From NCBI GenBank assembly GCA_028824965.1, contig JAPKBD010000009.1:1-33735 (forward strand): 33,735 nt of DNA, read 5' to 3'. Below, in pieces: positions 24,602 through 31,752 of the stretch. A model generated the notes under the pieces. The model was not told the origin of the DNA. It did not search any database and was given only the letters and a program-made list of their open reading frames with translations. The first letter of the stretch is position 1. Each line of letters begins with the position of its first letter. A program made the position numbers and the translations under genes. Source of the stretch: Alphaproteobacteria bacterium. GTDB taxonomy: Bacteria > Pseudomonadota > Alphaproteobacteria > GCA-2731375.

Positions 24602-26122
24602 TTAATTAGTCAGGGCCTCAAACGTCGACGGCGCTTTCTGGCGTACGCGGAAGCCGTCACGTTCTATTTCCAGCACCGCCATGCCGCGTTGGGCAACGCC
24701 GTCGGGACCGAAACGGAAAATACCGTCGCTGCCGACAAAGCCGTCGGGGTTTGTGATGGCGCGGTTGGTGAAATCCGGGCCGCCGGCTTCCTGGCCCAGA
24801 ACGGCTGCCAGAGCCATAGCGTCAAAGGCCAGGGATGCCAGGCGTGGTGGGGTCTGGCCATAAACGGCTTTGTAGCGGTTTCGAAAACTGATGGCTGCTG
24901 CCCTGTCCGCACCCGCGAACCAGCCGCCGATCAAAGCCGGCTCCAGCCGCAGCTTTGGATCATCCCAGCGGCCGGTCCCCAACAGGCGAATTTCCGTCGT
25001 GTCGATGTCGTAATAGGGCAGCAAAGGTGCGAGGGATTTTAATAATTCTCCCCCTTCGGGCAGCAGAACCGCATCGAAATCGAGCTCGCCCATCGTGTCA
25101 TGCTTTTTCAGGGCCTCCAGCATCAGCTTGGAAGATTCGCTTGCGGATGCTTCCAATTCCTTGCGGTGAGACAGCAGGGCCTGCCGGCGGGCATGATAAT
25201 CCCCAAGGCGTTTAACCGATTTGTCCAGTTCCTCGCCGTCAGGGGAATAGAATTCGGCCCTGGCCAGTTCCGCACCGTGCCGCTCAACCGCCTCCCGCAT
25301 GGCGTCCAGCACCGCCAGGCCATATAAATCGTCGGGCAACAGGGCTGCAATCCGGTGTAAACCACGGGCGGCGGCAAACCCGATCACCGCACCAACTTCC
25401 TGCGACGGCGTGAAGCTCAAAATATAGACGCCGTCGCCCGCGACGCGTCTGTCGGATGAGAAGGAGATCATGGGCACGCCCCGGCTTTGCGTGATCACGG
25501 CGGCGGCCTCAACAGATGTATTGAAAAGGGGCCCCAAAATAATCTCGGCCCCCTCGCCAACCAATTCTGCGGCTGCCTGCACCGCGCCATGGGGGGTGCC
25601 GCCCGTATCCCGAGGCATCAGCAACAGCCGTTGGCCGCCAATATCAAACAGCGCCAACATGGCCGCATTCAACATGGCCTGTCCCAGTTCCGTGGCACCT
25701 GACGGTCCGCTAAGCGGCAATAACAGGCCGATACGTGTCGGTTGCCCCTCTATCCCCGATGGTGGCTTCAAGGTTGGGGCGCTTTCCACAATGACCTGCT
25801 GGGGCACAGGGGCGGTGCCAATGACCGGGGCCGGGGTGGGCGCTGGGGCCGGGGTAATATATTCCGCCGGTTTTTTAAAGGTTTGTTGTGTTTGAGATGG
25901 CTTTTTTGCTTCTGCCTGGGGGGGCTGTGCTGGCACACTAGTGATGTTAGGTAGGGGCAATTCCGCGCAGCCCGTCAAAACGCCAGGGACCAGAAGACAT
26001 GTCAGCAAAGCAACCGCCGGACCAAAGCGCCCGGGAACCCTCTGGCGATCAACCCTCTGGCTATGGCGTCGATGCCCATTCCAATGATGTAGCGGCGAAA
26101 GACGCGCGCGCGTCGTCTTCAT
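24602..26122 (-). CDS. LpoA-like penicillin-binding protein activator lipoprotein
   Basis: A 506-aa lipoprotein with a long, basic N-terminus, a hydrophobic core (AVALLTCLLVPGV) and lipobox LTGC with the acceptor cysteine near residue 52. A Pro/Ala-rich linker follows (about 60-100, APAPTPAPVIGTAP), then a type-I periplasmic-binding-protein fold: RIGLLLPLSGPSGATELGQAMLNAAMLALFD, GAEIILGPLFNTSVEAAAVI, GVPMISFSSD and YGLAVLDAMREAVERHG. This matches the C-terminal domain of LpoA, which activates PBP1a at the outer membrane; the TPR-like N-terminal half of E. coli LpoA is absent. ATG 26122 has GGGAG at proper spacing and is preferred to the track start. It is divergent from rsmI, as in E. coli yraM/yraL. 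Confidence 0.85.
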   Translation of the reverse strand: MKTTRARLSPLHHWNGHRRHSQRVDRQRVPGRFGPAVALLTCLLVPGVLTGCAELPLPNITSVPAQPPQAEAKKPSQTQQTFKKPAEYITPAPAPTPAPVIGTAPVPQQVIVESAPTLKPPSGIEGQPTRIGLLLPLSGPSGATELGQAMLNAAMLALFDIGGQRLLLMPRDTGGTPHGAVQAAAELVGEGAEIILGPLFNTSVEAAAVITQSRGVPMISFSSDRRVAGDGVYILSFTPSQEVGAVIGFAAARGLHRIAALLPDDLYGLAVLDAMREAVERHGAELARAEFYSPDGEELDKSVKRLGDYHARRQALLSHRKELEASASESSKLMLEALKKHDTMGELDFDAVLLPEGGELLKSLAPLLPYYDIDTTEIRLLGTGRWDDPKLRLEPALIGGWFAGADRAAAISFRNRYKAVYGQTPPRLASLAFDAMALAAVLGQEAGGPDFTNRAITNPDGFVGSDGIFRFGPDGVAQRGMAVLEIERDGFRVRQKAPSTFEALTN

Positions 26123-27129
26123 CAATGTCTCCCTCAAACCAAAGCGTAAACCCAAATCAGGTCGACCAATCTAATGTGGCAGCGGCAGGTGGTAAAGCCG
26201 CCACAACACCCACCGAAATACCCACCGAAAAATTGGCCACAGCATCCGAAACGTCGCCGGGCCCAAAAACGAAAATCCAGTCATTCACGCCCGGCCTTTA
26301 TATTGTCGCAACACCCATCGGCAACGCCCGCGATATTACCTTGCGGGCCTTGGACCTGCTGGCCGTCGCCGATGTCATCGCCTGCGAAGATACGCGGGTC
26401 ACGAAAAAGCTGTTGCTAATGCATGGCATTGCCTGTCCGACCGTCGCCTATCACGACCATAACGCTGCGCGTATGCGACCGCAGCTGATAGAGCGCCTGA
26501 AAAAAGGTGAAATTGTGGCCCTGGTCAGTGACGCGGGCACGCCTTTAATCTCGGATCCGGGGTACAAGCTGGTCACGGCGGTGCGGGAGGCTGATATTGC
26601 GGTGACCGCCCTGCCAGGTGCCTCCGCCCCAATGGCGGCCCTGGCCAGCGCCGGGCTGCCCACCGATCGTTTTCTGTTCGCCGGCTTTCTGCCCAGCAAG
26701 ACCGTGGCGCGGCGTAAAGCGTTGGTGGAGCTGGCAGGGATTTCAGCCACCTTGGTATTCTTTGAGGGCGCCCCGCGTTTAGCGGCATCTTTAGGTGATA
26801 TGGCGGCGGAGCTGGGATCTCGGCAGGCTGCTGTGATGCGTGAGTTGACGAAAAAATTTGAGGAAGCCCGCCACGGTACCTTGGAGGAGTTGGCCGCCCA
26901 TTATGGTGATGCTGGTCGGCCGAAGGGAGAGATCGTCATCCTGGTGGCTCCGGCGGATGATCAAGTTGTGCCGCTGGAACAAGATGAAATCGATGCATTG
27001 TTGGTGGCGGAACTAGGCCGTGGCCGTGTCAAGGATGCAGCTAAAATTATCGCCGAACAGACTGGCCTGCCGCGCCGGGATCTCTATAACCGGGCCATCG
27101 TCTTGCGCGATGGGGACCGGGACGCATAG
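25999..27129 (+). CDS. rsmI: 16S rRNA (cytidine(1402)-2'-O)-methyltransferase RsmI
   Basis: A tetrapyrrole-methylase-fold SAM enzyme that 2'-O-methylates C1402 of 16S rRNA. Core homology begins only at about residue 99 (LYIVATPIGNARDITLRALDLL), followed by CEDTRVTKKLL, SDAGTPLISDPGYKLV, LPGASAPMAALASAGLPTDRFLFAGFLP and a C-terminal domain ending AEQTGLPRRDLYNRAI. The preceding 98 residues are Ser/Ala/Gln/Asn-rich and low complexity, absent from the E. coli enzyme (286 aa). ATG 25999 has AGGGA nine bases upstream but overlaps the divergent LpoA-like gene by 124 bases. ATG 26125 (M43) avoids the overlap but has no Shine-Dalgarno. The start is therefore uncertain. yraN follows three bases later. 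Confidence 0.9.
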   Translation: MSAKQPPDQSAREPSGDQPSGYGVDAHSNDVAAKDARASSSSMSPSNQSVNPNQVDQSNVAAAGGKAATTPTEIPTEKLATASETSPGPKTKIQSFTPGLYIVATPIGNARDITLRALDLLAVADVIACEDTRVTKKLLLMHGIACPTVAYHDHNAARMRPQLIERLKKGEIVALVSDAGTPLISDPGYKLVTAVREADIAVTALPGASAPMAALASAGLPTDRFLFAGFLPSKTVARRKALVELAGISATLVFFEGAPRLAASLGDMAAELGSRQAAVMRELTKKFEEARHGTLEELAAHYGDAGRPKGEIVILVAPADDQVVPLEQDEIDALLVAELGRGRVKDAAKIIAEQTGLPRRDLYNRAIVLRDGDRDA

Positions 27130-27131
27130 AC

Positions 27132-27518
27132 TTGGGCGAAAGACAAATCAAAGAATCGCCACAATTGCGGCGCAAACAGGCCTATCGCGCCGGGCGTAGG
27201 GCTGAAATGATGGCGGTTGTTCTTCTGCGATTAAAGGGCTATCGCATTTTGGCCAGAGATTATCGTGCAGGGGTTGGTGAATTGGATATAGTGGCCAAAC
27301 GTGGGCGGTTGTTGGCGGTGGTAGAGGTGAAGCGGCGTCGGGATATGGCTTCGGCCCTGGCGGCAATTACGGATCGTCAGCGTCGCCGTATCGTCCGGGC
27401 GACGGAGGCATTTGTGGCGCGGCATAAATGGCTTGGCGAAATGGACATTCGGTTCGATGCTATAGTGGTTTTGCCGAACCGTCCGCCAAAGCACATCAAG
27501 GACGCTTGGCGACCTTAA
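27132..27518 (+). CDS. yraN: YraN family (UPF0102) protein
   Basis: A 128-aa protein with the restriction-endonuclease-like fold of UPF0102. Core motifs are AYRAGRRAEMMAVVLLRLKGYRILARDYRAGVGELDIVAKRGRLLAVVEVKRRRD, where the aspartate of ELDIV and the glutamate and lysine of VEVK form the PD-(D/E)xK site. The substrate is unknown in general. It starts at TTG 27132, two bases after the rsmI stop, so it is very likely translationally linked to it. Gene order rsmI-yraN is widely conserved. Length is normal (E. coli 131 aa). Confidence 0.9.
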   Translation: MGERQIKESPQLRRKQAYRAGRRAEMMAVVLLRLKGYRILARDYRAGVGELDIVAKRGRLLAVVEVKRRRDMASALAAITDRQRRRIVRATEAFVARHKWLGEMDIRFDAIVVLPNRPPKHIKDAWRP

Positions 27519-27626
27519 AAGGTAAGCAGCCTTTAAGGTAGGCGGCCTTATGGGGCGACCGTGATGCTGATATGTACCGTGGCTACACTGGGCGCTGCGT
27601 AGGAATTGTTGGAGAGAGGTGGCATG

Positions 27627-28271
27627 ATGGATGCACGTAGAAAACTGCCGCGGGGACAATGGCCGGGGAGACAATGGTCGGGACGACTTTATCTCTGCCT
27701 GGCCCTGACCGCATTAGCTGGCGGGCTGGGTGGTTGCGCCTCTGCCGTAATCGGAGCAGGTGCCACAGCGGGCGTCGCCGTGGCCCAGGAGCGATCCGTT
27801 GGTCAGGCTATAGACGACACGGCAATCCTGGCGGACATAAATCATGATCTGCTAAAGCGTTCTGAAGTCCTGTTCATCAACGTTGATGTCGAAGTTGTGG
27901 AAGGCCGGGTTCTGCTGACCGGTAATGTGAAACTGCCGGCAAATCGTGTCGACGTGGCCCGTATGGCCTGGCAGGCCAAAGGCGTGCGCGAAGTTTTGAA
28001 CGAACTGGAAATCAGGGATACGGGCGGCCTGCAGGACTATGCGAAAGATGTCTGGATCACCACCCAGTTGAAGGTAAAGTTCCTTGGCGATACGGAGATT
28101 TCCGCCATCAACTATTCCATCGATACCTTGAACGGCGTGGTCTATTTGTTCGGCATCGCCCAATCACAAAAAGAACTGGACCGCGCCACAGGCCATGCCC
28201 GCAACGTCAAAGGCGTTGTCAAAGTGGTCAGCCATGTGATCTTGAAAACCGATCCAAAGCGAAATTCCTGA
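27627..28271 (+). CDS. BON-domain outer-membrane lipoprotein (DolP/YraP-like)
   Basis: A lipoprotein of 214 aa. The signal peptide runs from a basic N-terminus (DARRKLPRGQ) through LYLCLALTALAGGLGGC, with the lipobox cysteine near residue 36. A glycine/alanine stretch follows (SAVIGAGATAGVAVAQERSVGQAIDD), then two BON domains: about 58-125 (INHDLLKRSEVLFINVDVEVVEGRVLLTGNV) and about 135-205 (VKFLGDTEISAINYSIDTLNGVVYLFGIAQS). This is the DolP/YraP layout, implicated in outer-membrane integrity. Either ATG 27624 or 27627 fits the Shine-Dalgarno GAGAGAGG; the second has better spacing. It completes an rsmI-yraN-BON group, although DiaA, present in E. coli between yraN and yraP, is missing. Confidence 0.88.
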   Translation: MDARRKLPRGQWPGRQWSGRLYLCLALTALAGGLGGCASAVIGAGATAGVAVAQERSVGQAIDDTAILADINHDLLKRSEVLFINVDVEVVEGRVLLTGNVKLPANRVDVARMAWQAKGVREVLNELEIRDTGGLQDYAKDVWITTQLKVKFLGDTEISAINYSIDTLNGVVYLFGIAQSQKELDRATGHARNVKGVVKVVSHVILKTDPKRNS

Positions 28272-28284
28272 CGCAAGTCATAGC

Positions 28285-28322
28285 GCCAACTAACTGATAT
28301 ATTGCCAACTAATTGATACATT
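28285..28322 (+). repeat. Imperfect 19-bp tandem repeat upstream of gshB
   Basis: GCCAACTAACTGATATATT (28285-28303) is followed directly by GCCAACTAATTGATACATT (28304-28322), matching at 17 of 19 positions. It fills most of the 63-base gap between the BON-lipoprotein stop and gshB and ends just before the Shine-Dalgarno (AAGGAG). The period is near two helical turns, so paired operator sites are possible; slippage duplication is the simpler reading. Confidence 0.8.
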
Positions 28323-28334
28323 GAAGGAGCCGTC

Positions 28335-29273
28335 ATGAGCTTAGCCGTGGCCATTCAGATGGATGCGATAGAACCTATCGACATCAACGCCGACAGCACC
28401 TTTGCCTTGGCGGAGGAAGCGCAAAACCGCGGGCATCGTCTGTACCATTACCTGGTCAAGGATTTGAGCCTGAAAAACGGCCGGGTCATGGCCTGGGGAC
28501 GGGCGTTGGAAGTACGCCGTGAAATCGGCAACCACGCCACCATGGGCGAGATGGAGGAATTGGATCTGTCCACAATGGATGTGATCCTGATGCGCCAGGA
28601 TCCGCCCTTTGACATGGCCTATATCACGGCCACTCATATATTGGAGCATATCCACCCCAAAACCCTGGTGGTGAATGACCCGGCCTCTGTCCGTAACGCG
28701 CCCGAAAAATTGTTCATCACCCATTTTCCCGACTTGATGCCCCCTACCCTGATCACCGCCAATGCGGGCGATATCCAGGCCTTTCGTGAAAAGCACAAGG
28801 ACATCATCGTCAAACCACTTTTTGGCAACGGCGGCACGGGGGTCTTTCATATCAAACCCGGCGATGAAAACCTGTCGTCCTTGATCGAAATGTTCACGCA
28901 GCAGTCCCGCGAACCCATCATTGCCCAAGGTTATCTGTCCGCAGTCCGCCAGGGCGACAAACGGGTCATCTTAGTTGACGGTGAAGCGGTAGGCGCCATC
29001 AACCGTGTACCTGCGGAGGGGGAGGCGCGCTCCAACATGCATGTGGGCGGCACGCCTTTGAAAACGATCCTGACTCCCAGGGACCTGGAAATCTGCGCCG
29101 CCATTGGCCCGACCCTGAAAGAACAGGGCTTGATATTCGTCGGCATCGATGTGATCGGCGACTACATGACCGAAATCAACGTCACCTCCCCCACCGGTAT
29201 CCAGGAATGCGACCGCTTTGACGGCACCAACCTGTCTGCAAGTATCTGGGATGCCATCGAGGCGAAGCGGTAG
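28335..29273 (+). CDS. gshB: Glutathione synthase
   Basis: The second enzyme of glutathione biosynthesis, joining gamma-glutamylcysteine and glycine with ATP. It is 312 aa (E. coli 316) with the ATP-grasp fold: [64 protein letters not shown], and the metal/ATP site [12 protein letters not shown]. Substrate motifs follow the E. coli protein closely. AAGGAG lies ahead of the ATG. It follows the BON-lipoprotein gene after a gap holding a tandem repeat, so it may have its own promoter. gshA is not in the window. Confidence 0.95.
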   Translation: MSLAVAIQMDAIEPIDINADSTFALAEEAQNRGHRLYHYLVKDLSLKNGRVMAWGRALEVRREIGNHATMGEMEELDLSTMDVILMRQDPPFDMAYITATHILEHIHPKTLVVNDPASVRNAPEKLFITHFPDLMPPTLITANAGDIQAFREKHKDIIVKPLFGNGGTGVFHIKPGDENLSSLIEMFTQQSREPIIAQGYLSAVRQGDKRVILVDGEAVGAINRVPAEGEARSNMHVGGTPLKTILTPRDLEICAAIGPTLKEQGLIFVGIDVIGDYMTEINVTSPTGIQECDRFDGTNLSASIWDAIEAKR

Positions 29274-29381
29274 GGCCTTATTTGTTTCCAAGCATCATCG
29301 AATTGAAATCGGAAGGTTTCGCACTAGCTTTTGGTTAGGGCTTATACGGTTCCAGCCAGTGTAGAAGAGCGAGGCGTTGTA

Positions 29382-29897
29382 GTGGCATCAGAGCAAACAG
29401 GAAGCGATGATGACCGGGTATTTATCCTGGCTGCCCTTAAGGAGGTCCACGACACAGTCCGGTCCTATGATACCAAGGCGCAAATTGTCGGTATCGGGTT
29501 CATTTTTACTCTTGGCGTCCTGAAAGGCTTCGGCGAAAGCATTGGCGACCCCGCTGCGACGGGCACTATGACCACGGCATTGTCCTGGTTTCTGGCGGTC
29601 GGCCCCATCGTGCTGTTTGGCAGTGTGCTGTATCCATCCCGAAGTCGGCTAACTGATGCCACCAACTCTGAAGGCGGCATCCGATATGCATTCTATTTCA
29701 GCACCAAGCAGGACCGGAATATCGACGATTATCTATCGGATATCGCCACCTGTGATTGGCGGCGGGAGTTGGCCTTTGAATTGATGAAGGCCAGCAAGCT
29801 GAGAGAAATGAAACGAAAGCGTTTTATTTTTGCATTGCTGATGTCCGCCGTCAGCTTCCTGGCCATCGCCTCATTTCAAATTTCGCGAACCATGTAG
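29382..29897 (+). CDS. Small membrane protein resembling Pycsar/SLATT-type effectors
   Basis: A roughly 171-aa protein with an N-terminal helix (EVHDTVRSYDTKAQIVGIGFIFTLGVLKG) whose DxKA motif runs into the first transmembrane segment. A second segment follows (TALSWFLAVGPIVLFGSVLYP), then a cytosolic part with charged helices (TKQDRNIDDYLSDIATC...ELMKASKLREMKRKR) and a last segment (FIFALLMSAVSFLAIASF). This order resembles the membrane effectors PycTM of the Pycsar phage-defence system and SLATT proteins. The likeness is a pattern match by eye. No nucleotide cyclase or other defence gene is adjacent. The track start is a TTG at 29331; GTG 29382 with AGG ahead is preferred. It follows gshB on the same strand. 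Confidence 0.55.
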   Translation: MASEQTGSDDDRVFILAALKEVHDTVRSYDTKAQIVGIGFIFTLGVLKGFGESIGDPAATGTMTTALSWFLAVGPIVLFGSVLYPSRSRLTDATNSEGGIRYAFYFSTKQDRNIDDYLSDIATCDWRRELAFELMKASKLREMKRKRFIFALLMSAVSFLAIASFQISRTM

Positions 29898-29910
29898 GTA
29901 TGGCCTCTGG

Positions 29911-29949
29911 GCTCTCACGAGGATTTAGGGAGCACCCCCGTTTGAGAGC
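29911..29949. terminator. Inverted repeat between convergent genes
   Basis: GCTCTCA (29911-29917) and TGAGAGC (29943-29949) form a perfect seven-base stem with a 25-base loop between the membrane-protein gene and the convergent GNAT gene. A competing GC-rich pairing (AGGGAGC with GCCCCCT) lies within and beyond it. It may act as a bidirectional terminator; no T-run is present. Confidence 0.3.
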
Positions 29950-29967
29950 GCCCCCTATCCTGGTCCG

Positions 29968-30396
29968 TTATTCAGCTTTATACGTCATCCGAATGACGGC
30001 TTGGCCCGTAGCTTCGTGAACGAACTGCTCGGAAAATTGAAAGCCATAGGCGTCATAGAAACGACGCCCGATCACATTCTCCTTGAAGACTTCCACGACA
30101 AGAGGCCCCTTTTCGGTCACGGCCTTATCCACCAAGGCCTTACCCAGCCCTTTTCCATGGTATTTTGGATCAAGAAACAGTCCGCCAATTTCGTTGTCTA
30201 TAAGGGCGATGAAGCCAACGACAGAGCCGTCCACTTCGCTCACCCATGTTTCAGCGAACGCCATATAGACATTGCGAACATTATCCGCCTCTTGATCAAG
30301 GAAGTCCTTGATCAAAAAGGGATGTGCAAGTTCACTTGCACGTCGCCATGACAAAACCACGGCGTCGGTATCTTCAGTTTTGTGTTTTCTGATCAT
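29968..30396 (-). CDS. GNAT family N-acetyltransferase
   Basis: A 142-aa acetyltransferase of the GNAT fold. Motif A is visible as [21 protein letters not shown], with the acetyl-CoA pyrophosphate loop ([10 protein letters not shown]), followed by [21 protein letters not shown], the motif B tyrosine region. The acceptor may be a small amine, toxin or protein; it is not identifiable. ATG 30396 (MIRKHKTED) fits the usual family start; the track TTG 33 bases upstream adds residues with no family likeness. It is a single gene, convergent with the Pycsar-like membrane gene. About 220 bases separate it from the next gene, carrying only short hairpins. Confidence 0.82.
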   Translation of the reverse strand: MIRKHKTEDTDAVVLSWRRASELAHPFLIKDFLDQEADNVRNVYMAFAETWVSEVDGSVVGFIALIDNEIGGLFLDPKYHGKGLGKALVDKAVTEKGPLVVEVFKENVIGRRFYDAYGFQFSEQFVHEATGQAVIRMTYKAE

Positions 30397-30519
30397 CGCC
30401 AGACACATCTTTCTTATGGTGATCCCCAAAAAAATGGGGTCAAATTAATATCTTATGAAAAGGCGCACGAACGGGCTGCCGCACATTTGTGCTTGCAGTT
30501 TCCTCTATTCGTCGCAATA

Positions 30520-30538
30520 GGGTCGCCCTTGGCGACCC
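30520..30538 (-). terminator. Strong GC hairpin downstream of the DUF1848 gene
   Basis: GGGTCGCC (30520-30527) and GGCGACCC (30531-30538) form a perfect eight-pair stem with a three-base loop, about 80 bases past the DUF1848 stop. On the minus strand it is followed by TATTGCG rather than a T-run, so termination would be weak or factor-assisted. GCACA/TGTGC (30481-30492) is a second small palindrome nearby. The 225-base gap otherwise shows nothing assignable. Confidence 0.4.
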
Positions 30539-30620
30539 GGTATCAACGGGACATAAAATCTCCGGTTAAAATCACAGTCACCATATCCGGCAGGGCTGCA
30601 AATGTAAAACGGTGTCCGTG

Positions 30621-31490
30621 TTAAGTACGAACCAAGAGCTCATTTTCGGTGTCATGCCGGCGATAATTCGCCAGCGCCTTCTCTCGATCCTTAACGGCAT
30701 AACAATAGGCACAGCCGTGGGGGCAGGTGTCGTAGGCGCCGATGTCGCGGCTTTCGGCGCAGAGGCAGCCGGGGCGGTTGCCTTTTTGTCGGGCTTTGAT
30801 GATATGGCCCGCGATGTCAGACAGGCGGGCGACATCGATACAGCTAGCAGGGGCGGCATTGATGTCGGGCTGGCTGCAGACGGTCAGGCGCATGTGATGG
30901 TCCGCTGCCGTCGATTGCAGATCCTCTAACAGGGCCTGTTTTATGTCCCAATCCGGGTCGCTCCAAGTGAAATCGTGATTTTGTGCGGCCAGGTCCATAT
31001 TGCGGCGGGTTTTGCTGTAGATCTGCGCGAAGGAGACGCAGACTTCGTCGACGCTGCCGGACAGTTGGCTGGCGAGCTGGGCAAAATTCCGCCGGTGGAA
31101 GTCCGCGTTCGTCAGATCCGAATATATGATTGGATCATAGCGCCAGACAACGACGCGTGGGCCGTATTGGTTTGCTAAGCCTTCGATGCTGGCCACCGCC
31201 CTGTCCGAGGCGATGACGGAGGGTTCCAGGGCGCGTGGGTAACCGGTCGCAGTATATTGCACCATGAAGGGGACGCCTTGGTCCGTAATAGTTGCCAGGT
31301 TTGCTTTGAACGGCTCCATATTCCGGGTCCAGAAGACGAAGCCGTCTACCTTGTCCCCGGCCAAGTCCACACGATAGGGTTTGCCGCCATAGGGATTAGC
31401 GACCATGGCGAAACCCAGCTCCAGGCGATGGGCGAACCAGTCAGCGTAGAAGGCTGGAATATCGGTGCGGTATGAGGCGGAGACGATCAT
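30621..31490 (-). CDS. DUF1848 domain-containing cysteine-rich protein
   Basis: A 289-aa protein matching DUF1848. It starts IVSASYRTDIPAFYADWFAHRLELGF, contains FVFWTRNMEPF, VVVWRYDPII and SFAQIYSKTRRNMD, and ends with the cysteine cluster CLCAESRDIGAYDTCPHGCAYCYA. The last four cysteines in CPHGCAYC could ligate an iron-sulfur cluster, and the barrel-like layout recalls radical-SAM proteins, but the cluster is C-terminal and no activity is known to me. ATG 31490 (MIVSASYRT) was chosen over the track start at 31583 because family homology starts there; no clear Shine-Dalgarno precedes it. It diverges from dnaK across a 262-base gap. Confidence 0.85.
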   Translation of the reverse strand: MIVSASYRTDIPAFYADWFAHRLELGFAMVANPYGGKPYRVDLAGDKVDGFVFWTRNMEPFKANLATITDQGVPFMVQYTATGYPRALEPSVIASDRAVASIEGLANQYGPRVVVWRYDPIIYSDLTNADFHRRNFAQLASQLSGSVDEVCVSFAQIYSKTRRNMDLAAQNHDFTWSDPDWDIKQALLEDLQSTAADHHMRLTVCSQPDINAAPASCIDVARLSDIAGHIIKARQKGNRPGCLCAESRDIGAYDTCPHGCAYCYAVKDREKALANYRRHDTENELLVRT

Positions 31491-31613
31491 GAGAGCTTGA
31501 TTATACAGGGACCCTTGGGACTGAATATCCGCATTCTGGCCCATATTGATATAAAATTGATGGTTAGGAGCTATTTTTACCATGATTTTGGGGCATCAGG
31601 GGCCCTTGTGAGG

Positions 31614-31642
31614 TTGCGTACTGACTATGCCGGACCTATATA
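31614..31642 (+). promoter_or_regulatory. Candidate sigma-70 promoter upstream of dnaK
   Basis: TTGCGT (31614-31619) and TATATA (31637-31642) with a 17-base spacer lie 110 bases upstream of the dnaK ATG. No sigma-32-type promoter at proper spacing was found, although CTTGTG (31605-31610) overlaps this region. The leader of about 100 bases shows no strong hairpin. Confidence 0.35.
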
Positions 31643-31752
31643 CCTCGCAGACGCGAAAAAAGTTCATGATCGCATCTGCTTCATTTACAACCGGGGATCC
31701 AGGCGGTGCTTAAAAGGCTGCCCCGTGATCTGCCAACGGAGGACTGTTCGAT

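Noticed and set aside
30424-30451. CCCCAAAAAAATGGGG and adjoining TCAAATTAAT as an insertion-sequence remnant
   Set aside because: The pattern recalls ends of some transposable repeats, but no second end, target duplication or transposase was found.
31605-31642. Sigma-32 heat-shock promoter for dnaK (CTTGTG with CCTATAT)
   Set aside because: The spacer is 23 bases, too long, and the -10 does not match; the sigma-70-like pair inside it is more credible.
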